DNA of 8,996 nucleotides from contig CANRFK010000051.1 of assembly GCA_947629875.1 (NCBI GenBank), positions 1 through 8,996 on the forward strand, read 5' to 3'. How positions within the stretch are numbered: the stretch's first letter is position 1; each line of letters opens with the position of its first letter. This stretch comes from an uncultured Clostridia bacterium (lineage in GTDB: Bacteria > Bacillota > Clostridia > Christensenellales > Borkfalkiaceae). The notes below the pieces were generated by a model, which saw nothing but the letters and a program-made list of their open reading frames with translations, had not been told where the DNA came from and ran no database searches. A program made the position numbers and the translations under genes. Of the stretch, positions 1 to 7,272 are shown piece after piece.

Positions 1-1292
1 GTCGTCCGTCCCGCCATTGCGGGCTTAATGGGCGCGTTCGGCGCGGCGCTCTATGCCAAGGAGAACACGGCGGCGGACAAGCTCATTTCCACCATGGTCA
101 CCGAGGCGGAACTCAACAACTTCCGCTACACGTCGAAGTCGGTCACCTGCGGCGGCTGCACCTCCAAGTGCGGCGTCAATATCCTGACGTTTGCCGACGG
201 GCGGCGGTTCATCTCGGGCAATAAGTGCGAGCGCGGCGCGGGATTAAAGCCTGCCGAAAACCCGCTCGATCTGTATCGCTATAAGTACGAGACGCTCCTC
301 TCCCTGCCGCAGCCCATTGGCTCCCCCCGCGCAAGGGTGGGGCTCCCGCTCCAACTTCTGATGTACGAACAACTCCCGCTGTGGACGGGCTTTTTCGAGA
401 CGTGCGGGTTTGAAGTGGTGCTCTCCGACCGCAGTTCGCGCGAACTCTACTTCCGCGGCCAGCACACCGTGGCGAGCGACACCGCTTGCTACCCCGCAAA
501 ACTCATGCACGGGCACATCGAGAGCCTGCTCGACAGGGGCGTGGACTTCATCTTCTACCCCTGCGAGAGCTACAATTTGGACGAGCACGACAGCGTCAAC
601 CACTACAACTGCCCCGTCGTGGCGTACTATCCCGAGCTCTTGAAGGCAAACAACGAACGCCTCACGGATGACAACCTCGTCATGCCGTACATCGACCCCA
701 ACAGCGAGAAGGCGACGGTAAAGACGCTCTGCCGCGCCCTCAAAAAATATAAGCTCTCCGCGTCCCTTGTAAAGAGGGCGTTCCGCGAGGGCATGCGCCG
801 CATGGAGGCATACCATGCCGCGGTCGTGGAGGAGGGGAGAAGGGTCGTCGCCGAGGCGGAGCGCGAGGGGAAGCAGGTCGTCATCCTCGCGGGAAGGCCG
901 TACCATGTCGATCCCGAGATCAACCACGGCGTCAACAAACTGCTCACTTCTTTGGGGATCGCCGTGCTCTCGGAGGACGCCGTGTTTGAGGAGGGCAACC
1001 TCGTGAAGGTCAACGTCCTCAACCAATGGACGTACCATGCCCGCCTCTACCGCGCCGCGGAGTATGCGACGCGCCATAAAAACGTCAACCTCGTGCAGCT
1101 CGTCTCCTTCGGGTGCGGCATCGACGCCATCACGACGGACGAGGTGCGCGCCATTCTGGAAAGTTGCGGCAAGCTGTACACGCAGATCAAGATCGATGAG
1201 ATCGCGGGGCTCGGCGTCGTGAAGATCAGGCTCCGCTCCATGCTCGCCGCCATCGAGGAACAGGCAAGGCGGTCCGGGGAGCAGGTACGGCA

Positions 1293-1296
<4 letters not shown>
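1..1296 (+). CDS. Acyl-CoA dehydratase activase-related protein, C-terminal part (DUF2229), 5' partial
   Basis: The reading frame is open from the first base, and the first residues (RPAIAGLMGAFGAALYAKEN) match the end of a BadF/BadG/BcrA/BcrD-type ATPase (activase) domain, so the true start lies upstream and the ATG at 28 is internal. About 431 residues are visible. After the activase tail comes a cysteine cluster CGGCTSKC plus a fourth Cys in GNKCERG (visible residues about 50-76), a candidate Fe-S or Zn site. A DUF2229-like region follows, with CYPAKLMHGHI, ILAGRPYHVDPEINHGV and SFGCGIDAITTDEV. Characterised relatives use ATP to drive low-potential electrons into 2-hydroxyacyl-CoA dehydratases, but the substrate of the large 'activase-related' proteins is not established. 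The stop overlaps the next start (ATGA, 1293-1296). In many Clostridia this protein and the next are one long polypeptide; here they are separate. Family assignment is firm, reaction is inferred. Confidence 0.9.
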
Positions 1297-2554
<1,258 letters not shown>

Positions 2555-2558
<4 letters not shown>

Positions 2559-3607
2559 AGGATCTTATCGTAAAACACAAAACCTTCGGCGAGGGGAAGG
2601 TCTGCGCCGTTGAGGGAAACCGTGTTTCCGTGTCCTTCGCAGACGCCGAAAAGATATTTTCCGCCGAGCATTTTTTTGATTTTTTCACGACAGATCCCGA
2701 AACGGCGGAGACATTGAAGCGGGAGATCGACGCAGAGCTTGAGGCGGAACGGCAAAGAGAACGGGAAAGAAAGCGGAAAGAAGAAGAGGAGAAAAGGGAG
2801 AAGGCGCGGCTTCTTGAGGAGGAGGCGCGTCGCCCGATGGTAGAGAGAAGAGAAGCGGCGAGACTTATTGAAGAGGAAAGGCTCCGAAAGAAGGAAGAGG
2901 AGCGCGCGCAGGAGGAGTTCGCGCGCCGCAAAGAGCTATTGGAAAAGCTCAAATCGTACGGCTTTGAGGGTTTCTTACACACGACGGAGTTTGAAAACTT
3001 CCGCAAAATCATTGAGAGCGGATATCTGCGATCCAGAACCGATCTCAAAAATGCAGGTGCAAGATTCATCGACAGGGCAGATCTCAGAGTCCTCGGTAAC
3101 ACAGATACCGGTATAAAAAATTTTGCCCGCTTTTACTATCGCTTCGGCACACCCACGAACTTTGACGCGCATTATTCCCGTCCGGTCACCCTCGTATTCG
3201 ATGAAGCGCTGATTTTCGAGAAAGACGTGGAGTTTTCTCTCGGAAACGCGGCGTGCTACCACAGTTATCAAACGAAGTCCGCCGGCATTGCGCTTGAATG
3301 CGATTGGGCGTGCGTTTTTGAGGAGGGAGACCCCAAGAAGAGCAAATATCTTCCCGAACAAAGCAAGGATATTTCCGAAGACGAGGAGAAAAAGGAGAGG
3401 TGGAAGCGTATGTTCGCAAAAGTCAAGCGTCTCCGCAACGCCGAATTTTTGTACCCCGAAAAAGTCCCCGTATCCCGCATTGTTCGGGTATATTTCCCTT
3501 TCAAAGAGGATATGGAAGAGGCGAAGAGTTTTTGCGGCGCGTCGCTCCGTCCGAAGCTCGTCTCCGATATTTCCAAGTTTGAATTTTTCCGTTGGGGGGC
3601 AAGATGA
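2555..3607 (+). CDS. darT: DarT-like DNA ADP-ribosyltransferase toxin with N-terminal Tudor-like domain and coiled coil
   Basis: The start at 2555 overlaps the previous stop (ATGA) behind a purine-rich GAAGGAAGGAG site, giving 350 residues; the same frame runs open further upstream, but only inside the preceding gene. Residues 1-45 (VKHKTFGEGKV, then NRVSVSFADAEKIF) look like a small beta-barrel of the Tudor/KOW type found at the C terminus of UvrD/PcrA helicases. Residues about 52-135 are a very charged Glu/Arg/Lys coiled coil. From about 135 comes a DarT (DUF4433) fold: GFLHTTEFENFRKIIESGYL (139-158), FARFYYRFGTPTNF (190-203), VTLVFDEALIF, GNAACYHS (230-237) and LRNAEFLYPEKVP (293-305), where E297 aligns with the catalytic glutamate. 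DarT enzymes use NAD+ to ADP-ribosylate single-stranded DNA, blocking replication; some pairs defend against phage. The adjacent macrodomain gene strongly supports this. The coiled-coil segment uses more AGA/AGG arginine and A-rich codons than the upstream genes, hinting at acquisition. The N-terminal module is unusual for the family, which normally begins directly with the catalytic fold. Confidence 0.82.
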
Positions 3608-4287
3608 TCGAATACTATGACGGCACGGTCTTCAATGCGGGCGTAAATTGTATGGTGAACACCGTAAACTGCATCGGCGTCATGGGGGCGGGGCTCGCGC
3701 TCGAGTTTTCGCTCCGCTATCCCGCGATGCACGAGGATTATGAGGCGAAGTGCAAACGGAAGGAGATCGCCGTCGGCAAAGTCGATTATTTCCACGGGGA
3801 CGGGTACACGGTCGTCAATTTTCCCACGAAGTGGCATTTCAAGTATTCCTCCAAACTTGAATGGATCGAGGCGGGTCTCCGCGATTTTGCCCGCACCTAC
3901 CGCGGAGAGGGGCTCCGCGAGGTCGCTTTTCCCAAACTCGGAACAATGAACGGTGGGCTTGATTGGCAGCGTGTGCGCGCACTTTGCGAGAAGTATCTCA
4001 ACCTCCCCGACCTTCGCGTCATTATCTGCATGGACGAAAGGCAGGAGGCGGGGGGAACGGAACGAAGGATGGTCGATCTGTTCAACGCGACGCCCGTTGA
4101 AGAACTTGCACAGTCTGTCCGCCTTACGGAAAAACAGCGGGAGACGCTTCGGAACTGTATGCCGCTGGAACGGTTTTTTATCTTGCAGAAACAGCAGGGA
4201 ATCGGCTTAAAGACATACAGCGAGATCTTCCGTTTGTTTTATGAAAGAAGCATCGGAAAGTGTGTGGAACAGATGCGTATGTTTTGA
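3604..4287 (+). CDS. darG: DarG-like macrodomain DNA ADP-ribosyl glycohydrolase antitoxin
   Basis: The ATG at 3604 overlaps the toxin stop (ATGA); a TTG at 3592 in the same frame is possible, but the conserved macrodomain begins right at the ATG. The product has 227 residues. Residues 1-145 form a macrodomain: MVNTVNCIGVMGAGLALEF (17-35), RYPAMHEDY, VNFPTKWHFKYSS (71-83, holding K76 and K80, one of which should be the catalytic lysine of studied DarGs), FPKLGTMNGGLDW (109-121) and VIICMDE. DarG removes ADP-ribose from DNA and in several systems also binds DarT directly through its C-terminal part. Here residues 150-227 form a short, probably helical tail (LTEKQRETLRNC, KTYSEIFRLFYERS) with no family I can name, perhaps the toxin-binding part. 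Toxin-then-antitoxin order with overlap is the usual darTG layout. Macrodomain identity is firm; the pairing is inferred from adjacency. Confidence 0.88.
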   Translation: MIEYYDGTVFNAGVNCMVNTVNCIGVMGAGLALEFSLRYPAMHEDYEAKCKRKEIAVGKVDYFHGDGYTVVNFPTKWHFKYSSKLEWIEAGLRDFARTYRGEGLREVAFPKLGTMNGGLDWQRVRALCEKYLNLPDLRVIICMDERQEAGGTERRMVDLFNATPVEELAQSVRLTEKQRETLRNCMPLERFFILQKQQGIGLKTYSEIFRLFYERSIGKCVEQMRMF

Positions 4288-4321
4288 GCGTCTCCGCGCT
4301 CGTTTCCGTTGCGGCAATAAG

Positions 4322-4361
4322 AAAAATACCCCCGTACCGCGGACATGGTACGGGGATTTTC
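4322..4361. terminator. Two-way intrinsic terminator between convergent genes
   Basis: CCCCGTACC (4330-4338) pairs perfectly with GGTACGGGG (4347-4355) across an 8-base loop. AAAAAT lies to the left and ATTTT to the right. Read on the minus strand the hairpin is followed by a good T-run (TATTTTTCTT), so it ends the cation transporter transcript well. On the plus strand the T-tract (ATTTTCC) is shorter but usable for the darG end. It lies in the 88-base gap between the two converging genes. Confidence 0.8.
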
Positions 4362-4375
4362 CGTTTGTCGGGGCT

Positions 4376-5476
4376 CTATTCGCGCTCGATCCTGATGACG
4401 GGCTCGTAGTCGCCCAAACGCTTGACGATATCAACGAGCTCGCCGTGCAGTTCTTCGTCCGTCCGCCTGCAAGCGTAGGGCACGCCCACGTCGAACTCCA
4501 CGCGATTGCTGTTCGGAATGAGGCGGAAATCGTGCAGTTCCAGCCCCTCGGCGAGTTCGCGCGCCGCCTCCCACACTTGGAGTTTGAGGGCGGATTCCTC
4601 GCGGTTGGTGAGATCCACGGGGTCGATGTGCACGGTGAGCACGACGCCCGTCTCCTTTTTGACCTGCGCTTCCAGCGCGTCGATCACGGTGTGCGCGTCG
4701 AGCATCGAGAGGCTCGCGTCCATCTCGGTGTGAATGGTGGCGAAGGAGACGCCCTTCCCGTAGGTATAAATTTGCAGGTCGTGCACGCCGAGCACGCCCT
4801 CCGCGGAAAGGCTCATATTACGGATGCGCTCCGCAAGGGCGGGGTCGGGCGCCTGCCCCAAGAGGCGCGAACTCGCCTCCGCGATGATTTTGACGCCCTG
4901 CCACACGATGAAGAGGGAGACGAGAACGCCCGCCCAGCCGTCGGCAGAGGGGAGATAGGGGCACACGACGGCGCCGATGATGACGGCGAGCGTTGCAAAT
5001 CCGTCGCAAAAACTGTCCATCGCCGCCGCTTTCAAGGTGGAAGAATCCAGCCTTTTCGCGTAAACATGGTAGAGTGCGGACATGCCGAACTTCACGGCAA
5101 TGGAGACGCCGAGCACCACATAGACGACCCACGAGAGGGCGGGCGCACCGCCGCGCACGAGGGTCTCGATGGCCTCGCGGAGTAGCCCCACGGCGAGCAG
5201 AAGCACAAAAAAGCCCGTGATCATCGCGGCGACGTATTCGGCGCGGTGGTGGCCGTAGGGATGCTCCTTGTCGGCGGGCTTCGCGGCGATATAGAAGGCG
5301 ACGAGGGCAACGAGCCCGCTCCCGCAGTCGCTCAAATTGTTGAAGCCGTCGGCGGTCACGGAGACATAGCCGAAGAGGAGCCCGACGGTAATTTTCGCCG
5401 CACATAAAAGCAGGTTGCACGCGACCCCGACGGCGCAGATGACCGCGCCCTTATTTTTTGAGCGTAACGCTTGCAT
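4376..5476 (-). CDS. Cation diffusion facilitator (CDF) family transporter, probably Mn/Fe/Zn efflux
   Basis: A 366-residue inner-membrane protein with the CDF plan: hydrophobic segments near residues 11-36, 52-65, 82-99, 115-134, 158-174 and 180-196. TM2 holds DGFNNLSD (43-50) and TM5 holds DSFCD (154-158), giving metal-site acidic residues D43, D50, D154 and D158. HPYGHHRAEY (72-81) is the conserved loop between TM2 and TM3. DxxxD in TM5 in place of the HxxxD of zinc transporters, with NN in TM2, resembles the manganese-type CDF subgroup; metal choice remains an inference. The cytosolic dimerisation domain covers about 212-288 (VHDLQIYTYG, TVHIDP). A further ~75 residues follow, ending IRIERE, longer than the roughly 290-300 residues of FieF/YiiP; this tail may be a second small alpha-beta metal-sensing domain. 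The CDF exports divalent metal in exchange for protons. It is a single-gene unit with its own promoter and terminator. Confidence 0.9.
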   Translation of the reverse strand: MQALRSKNKGAVICAVGVACNLLLCAAKITVGLLFGYVSVTADGFNNLSDCGSGLVALVAFYIAAKPADKEHPYGHHRAEYVAAMITGFFVLLLAVGLLREAIETLVRGGAPALSWVVYVVLGVSIAVKFGMSALYHVYAKRLDSSTLKAAAMDSFCDGFATLAVIIGAVVCPYLPSADGWAGVLVSLFIVWQGVKIIAEASSRLLGQAPDPALAERIRNMSLSAEGVLGVHDLQIYTYGKGVSFATIHTEMDASLSMLDAHTVIDALEAQVKKETGVVLTVHIDPVDLTNREESALKLQVWEAARELAEGLELHDFRLIPNSNRVEFDVGVPYACRRTDEELHGELVDIVKRLGDYEPVIRIERE

Positions 5477-5482
5477 ACCGCT

Positions 5483-5511
5483 ATTATATGAAACTCACTC
5501 CAATCTGTCAA
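5483..5511 (-). promoter_or_regulatory. Near-consensus sigma-A promoter for the CDF gene, apparently leaderless
   Basis: On the minus strand TTGACA (5511-5506) and TATAAT (5488-5483) are both perfect consensus hexamers separated by exactly 17 bases. Only six bases separate the -10 box from the ATG at 5476, so transcription should begin at or within a base or two of the start codon. No Shine-Dalgarno site is present or possible on such a transcript. Confidence 0.85.
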
Positions 5512-5603
5512 TCCCCAGCGCCATTCTGTCAATTTATTTGCAACTTTTTACGGTGAAGAACCCCGCCCGCCATATATTTGTCATTTCGCCCCGCGCTATA
5601 ACT

Positions 5604-5647
5604 TGTCATGTCGACCAAGCGTAGCGCGTGGAGACATCTCTACCTTA
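5604..5647 (+). repeat. Dispersed intergenic repeat, copy A
   Basis: The unit opens with TGTCATGTCGACC, passes through AGCGTAGCG and ends in GAGACATCTCTACCTTA. It has the form of the 'GTCAT..GAGCG-AGCG..GAGA.ATCTCTACC' dispersed repeats seen between genes of many gut Clostridia (from memory, not checked by search). A second, interrupted copy lies at 5794-5890. Confidence 0.6.
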
Positions 5648-5662
5648 TTCTGTCCTGCTTTT

Positions 5663-5800
5663 GGTTTCCCGCGTTATTCTGCTCCACGCACTTGCTCCCC
5701 CCTTTTGGGGCACCGTAGGCATGCCTTGTGCAGAAGTGACCCGTAGGTGTGATAGGGGTTTCCCGCGTCATTCCGAGCCCGCGTGGTTTCCCGCGTCATG
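5663..5800 (+). repeat. Three copies of GGTTTCCCGCGT(C/T)AT
   Basis: The motif occurs at 5663-5677, 5757-5771 and 5785-5799, followed by TCTG, TCCGAG and GTTGAG. The third copy runs directly into the GTCATGTTGAG head of the second dispersed repeat, suggesting that GTTTCCCGC is the left edge of the same mobile or amplified unit. Confidence 0.6.
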
Positions 5801-5890
5801 TTGAGGGAGCACGGCGACCGCCCCGCGCGCACCATTGTCTACTAAGCGCGGCACAAGGAGCGTAGCGACGAAGTAGGGATCTCTACCTTA
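5794..5890 (+). repeat. Dispersed intergenic repeat, copy B (interrupted)
   Basis: The head GTCATGTTGAGG (about 5795-5806) and tail GGAGCGTAGCG to ATCTCTACCTTA (5858-5890) correspond to the two ends of copy A. They are split by about 50 extra bases containing GCGCGC and AAGCGCGG. The last ten bases, TCTCTACCTT, are the same in both copies. Confidence 0.55.
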
Positions 5891-5912
5891 ATATACTTCG
5901 CGCCGTCACCTC

Positions 5913-5963
5913 ATACACTCGTTTGCGCCCCGCGGCAAAGTTGCAGGGCGCAAACGAGTGTAT
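5913..5963. repeat. Perfect 18-bp inverted repeat with 15-base loop
   Basis: ATACACTCGTTTGCGCCC (5913-5930) is exactly complementary to GGGCGCAAACGAGTGTAT (5946-5963). The loop CGCGGCAAAGTTGCA can form a small inner stem. Neither side has a T-run right after the stem, so it does not look like a standard intrinsic terminator. It sits only 32 bases beyond the terminator of the DUF4363 operon. Purpose unknown: possible remnant of a mobile element, a recombination site or a stabilising RNA hairpin. Confidence 0.8.
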
Positions 5964-5994
5964 CTTAAAAAATTTCCCCGTTCTTTCCCGCAAC

Positions 5995-6018
5995 AAAAAG
6001 CCGCCCGCGGGCGGCTTT
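5995..6018 (-). terminator. Intrinsic terminator of the DUF421-DUF4363 operon
   Basis: On the minus strand AAAGCCGCCC and GGGCGGCTTT (5997-6018) form a very GC-rich hairpin around a central GC, followed by TTTTTGTTG. It lies 12 bases beyond the DUF4363 stop. Confidence 0.9.
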
Positions 6019-6030
6019 CAAACAAGATTA

Positions 6031-6408
6031 TCAGAAGATATTTTCCACTTCGGGGCGGTAGGTGCCGGGAATGCACTCCGAGAGGTGCAGCAAAATTTCC
6101 AACTTGGCGAGGGCGAGCGGGTACTCCTTTTCGCCGATGAGCCGCACCGCCTCGGCCATGTAGTCGTCCAATTTGTTGACGTCGTTGTGCGGGATCCACA
6201 CGTGCAGGCGGCTCTTTTTCTGTTCCCAGGAAGTCTGCACGGCGCGCGCGTCGTCGGCATTCGCCGTGCCGTTTTCCGTCTTGTCGTACAGCGACTGCAC
6301 CTCTTCGCCGAAGTCCTCAAACTGCCCCGCAACGTAGAACCATTCAAAGAGGGCGAGCCCCAAAAGGAGCGCCGTCGCAATGCCGATCGCCGTCAAACTC
6401 TTTACCAT
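6031..6408 (-). CDS. DUF4363 family membrane-anchored protein
   Basis: A 125-residue protein with one N-terminal hydrophobic segment (about residues 5-26, TAIGIATALLLGLALFEWFYV), acting as a signal anchor. The rest is a helical, charged extracytoplasmic domain with AVQTSWEQKKSRLHVWIPHNDVNKLDDYMAEA and ALAKLEILLHLSECIPGTY, typical of DUF4363. The function of the family is not known. In Clostridia it commonly follows a DUF421 gene, as here: the ATG at 6408 lies within the last codons of the DUF421 gene (7-base overlap), with GGGAGG six bases before it. The overlap and arrangement imply that the two proteins act together at the membrane. Confidence 0.85.
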   Translation of the reverse strand: MVKSLTAIGIATALLLGLALFEWFYVAGQFEDFGEEVQSLYDKTENGTANADDARAVQTSWEQKKSRLHVWIPHNDVNKLDDYMAEAVRLIGEKEYPLALAKLEILLHLSECIPGTYRPEVENIF

Positions 6409-7091
6409 GTCTTGCCTCCCGGATACTCCGTTTGAAGCGTCCTGTACTTCTCGCCCTTCACCTGCAAATAGATTTTTCCCTGGCCGTCGGCGGTGAGCAC
6501 CAGCACCTTTTTCACCTTTTTGACACCTTGTTTTTTGAGCAGTTCATCGAAAAATTCCGACCCCATTCCCGCAATTTGCAAATTTTTCCTGTCATATTTG
6601 CCGTTGTCGATGATGACGAGGGGGAGCGACGTCTGCGTATCCTCATAGTTCTCCTTGGGCAGAGCCGAGAACTTTCCGTTGGATTCGTACAGGGCGTAGT
6701 CGATGCTGTCGAGGGAGAAATACCCCGCCGCGCGCAGGCTCTCGATGAGGTCGGAAACGTCCAAATTGTTCTTCTTTAACTGATAGTCGTCGATGCCGTT
6801 CTTGTTGACAACGAGCGACGGCTTTCCGCTGATGAGCGACTTCAACGGTTTGACTTTGAGATCCAAAAGCGTCACGATCTCGTGCAAAACGTAGATGGTG
6901 ACGACGGAGATGATGCCGTACAAGAGGGGAATGGAGGCGTCCGCCATGGGGATGCAGGCGAGCTCGGCGATGAGCAGGGTGATGACGAGTTCAAAGGGCT
7001 GCATTTCGCCGATCTGCCGCTTGCCCATGAGGCGCATGATGATGAGGAGCGTCACGTAGATGATCGCCGTGCGGATGATGACGAGGGTCAT
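6402..7091 (-). CDS. DUF421 (YetF-like) membrane protein
   Basis: A 229-residue protein. Three membrane helices occupy about residues 1-80 (VIIRTAIIYVTLLIIMRLMG, FELVITLLIAELACIPM, LYGIISVVTIYVLHEIV). MGKRQIGEMQPFELVITLLI is the family signature. The cytoplasmic part contains KPLKSLISGKPSLVVNKNG (about 85-103) and NLDVSDLIESLRAAGYFSLDSIDYALYESNGKFSAL, the DUF421 beta-alpha domain. YetF, YrbG and YkjA of Bacillus belong here, and a DUF421 protein (2Duf) affects spore envelope resistance; the biochemical role is unknown. I chose ATG 7091 because it opens directly on the first helix, and no other start codon fits closely upstream; the longer frame reaching 7523 is repeat and riboswitch DNA read backwards. 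No clear Shine-Dalgarno site precedes the ATG, so expression may be modest. Confidence 0.88.
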   Translation of the reverse strand: MTLVIIRTAIIYVTLLIIMRLMGKRQIGEMQPFELVITLLIAELACIPMADASIPLLYGIISVVTIYVLHEIVTLLDLKVKPLKSLISGKPSLVVNKNGIDDYQLKKNNLDVSDLIESLRAAGYFSLDSIDYALYESNGKFSALPKENYEDTQTSLPLVIIDNGKYDRKNLQIAGMGSEFFDELLKKQGVKKVKKVLVLTADGQGKIYLQVKGEKYRTLQTEYPGGKTW

Positions 7092-7134
7092 AAAAGAAGT
7101 ATCGGAAATTTCACAAAAATTATGTTGAAATTTC

Positions 7135-7163
7135 TTGCGTCGCCGCGGCGGGCATGTTATAAT
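7135..7163 (+). promoter_or_regulatory. Extended -10 promoter for the THF riboswitch and folT
   Basis: TATAAT (7158-7163) is preceded by TGT, making an extended -10 (TGTTATAAT). A weak -35, TTGCGT (7135-7140), stands 17 bases upstream. Transcription would start near 7170, which is where the riboswitch aptamer begins, supporting the assignment. Confidence 0.7.
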
Positions 7164-7183
7164 GACCCCCGAAGAGTAGCCAA
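7156..7183 (-). promoter_or_regulatory. Probable promoter of the DUF421-DUF4363 operon
   Basis: On the minus strand TTGGCT (7183-7178), a 16-base spacer and TATAAC (7161-7156) form a fair sigma-A promoter that would give a leader of roughly 58 bases. Its -10 box overlaps the -10 box of the divergent folT promoter. A CATAAT nearer the gene has no -35 partner. Confidence 0.45.
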
Positions 7184-7272
7184 GGCGCGTAAAGTGTTGC
7201 GAAACGGGACGTTGTTCGCAAACGAAAGGGCGGAATTTGAGCCCTGCGGTGCCGCGGCGCGTCCGCTCTCGT
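7168..7272 (+). ncRNA. Tetrahydrofolate (THF) riboswitch aptamer
   Basis: Order and conserved bases match the THF riboswitch class. AGAGTAG (7173-7179) opens P1. P2 is CCAAGGC (7180-7186) with GCCGCGG (7251-7257), with two internal mismatches. Between them is GCG-TAAAGTG. P3 is TTGCGAA (7197-7203) with TTCGCAA (7215-7221), perfectly paired, around the 11-base loop ACGGGACGTTG. ACGAA follows, then P4 AGGGC (7227-7231) with GCCCT (7241-7245), then GCGGT. The class-defining long-range pseudoknot is GGACG in the P3 loop (7207-7211) with CGTCC (7260-7264). CTCTC (7266-7270) closes P1. The RNA senses reduced folates and normally turns down folate uptake or synthesis genes; the next gene is a folate-type ECF S subunit. 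Confidence 0.92.

Larger units (their letters stand above)
5512..5994. other. Non-coding stretch built of dispersed-repeat fragments
   Basis: About 480 bases between the CDF promoter and the DUF4363 terminator contain no credible gene. Frames on both strands are short, lack ribosome sites and give low-complexity products. The stretch holds two related repeat units, three copies of a GGTTTCCCGCGT motif, short palindromes such as CCCCTTTTGGGG (5699-5710) and GGCATGCC, and a long perfect inverted repeat, each listed separately. No tRNA or known structured RNA was recognised. Confidence 0.7.

Noticed and set aside
4241..5185. A 314-codon plus-strand frame opposite the CDF gene
   Set aside because: It begins inside darG, runs across a terminator and mirrors the CDF coding strand; the composition (His, Asp, Arg-rich) is that of a shadow frame.
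5512..5990. Possible tRNA, CRISPR array or small protein genes in the gap
   Set aside because: No cloverleaf, no evenly spaced identical repeats and no frame with a ribosome site were found.
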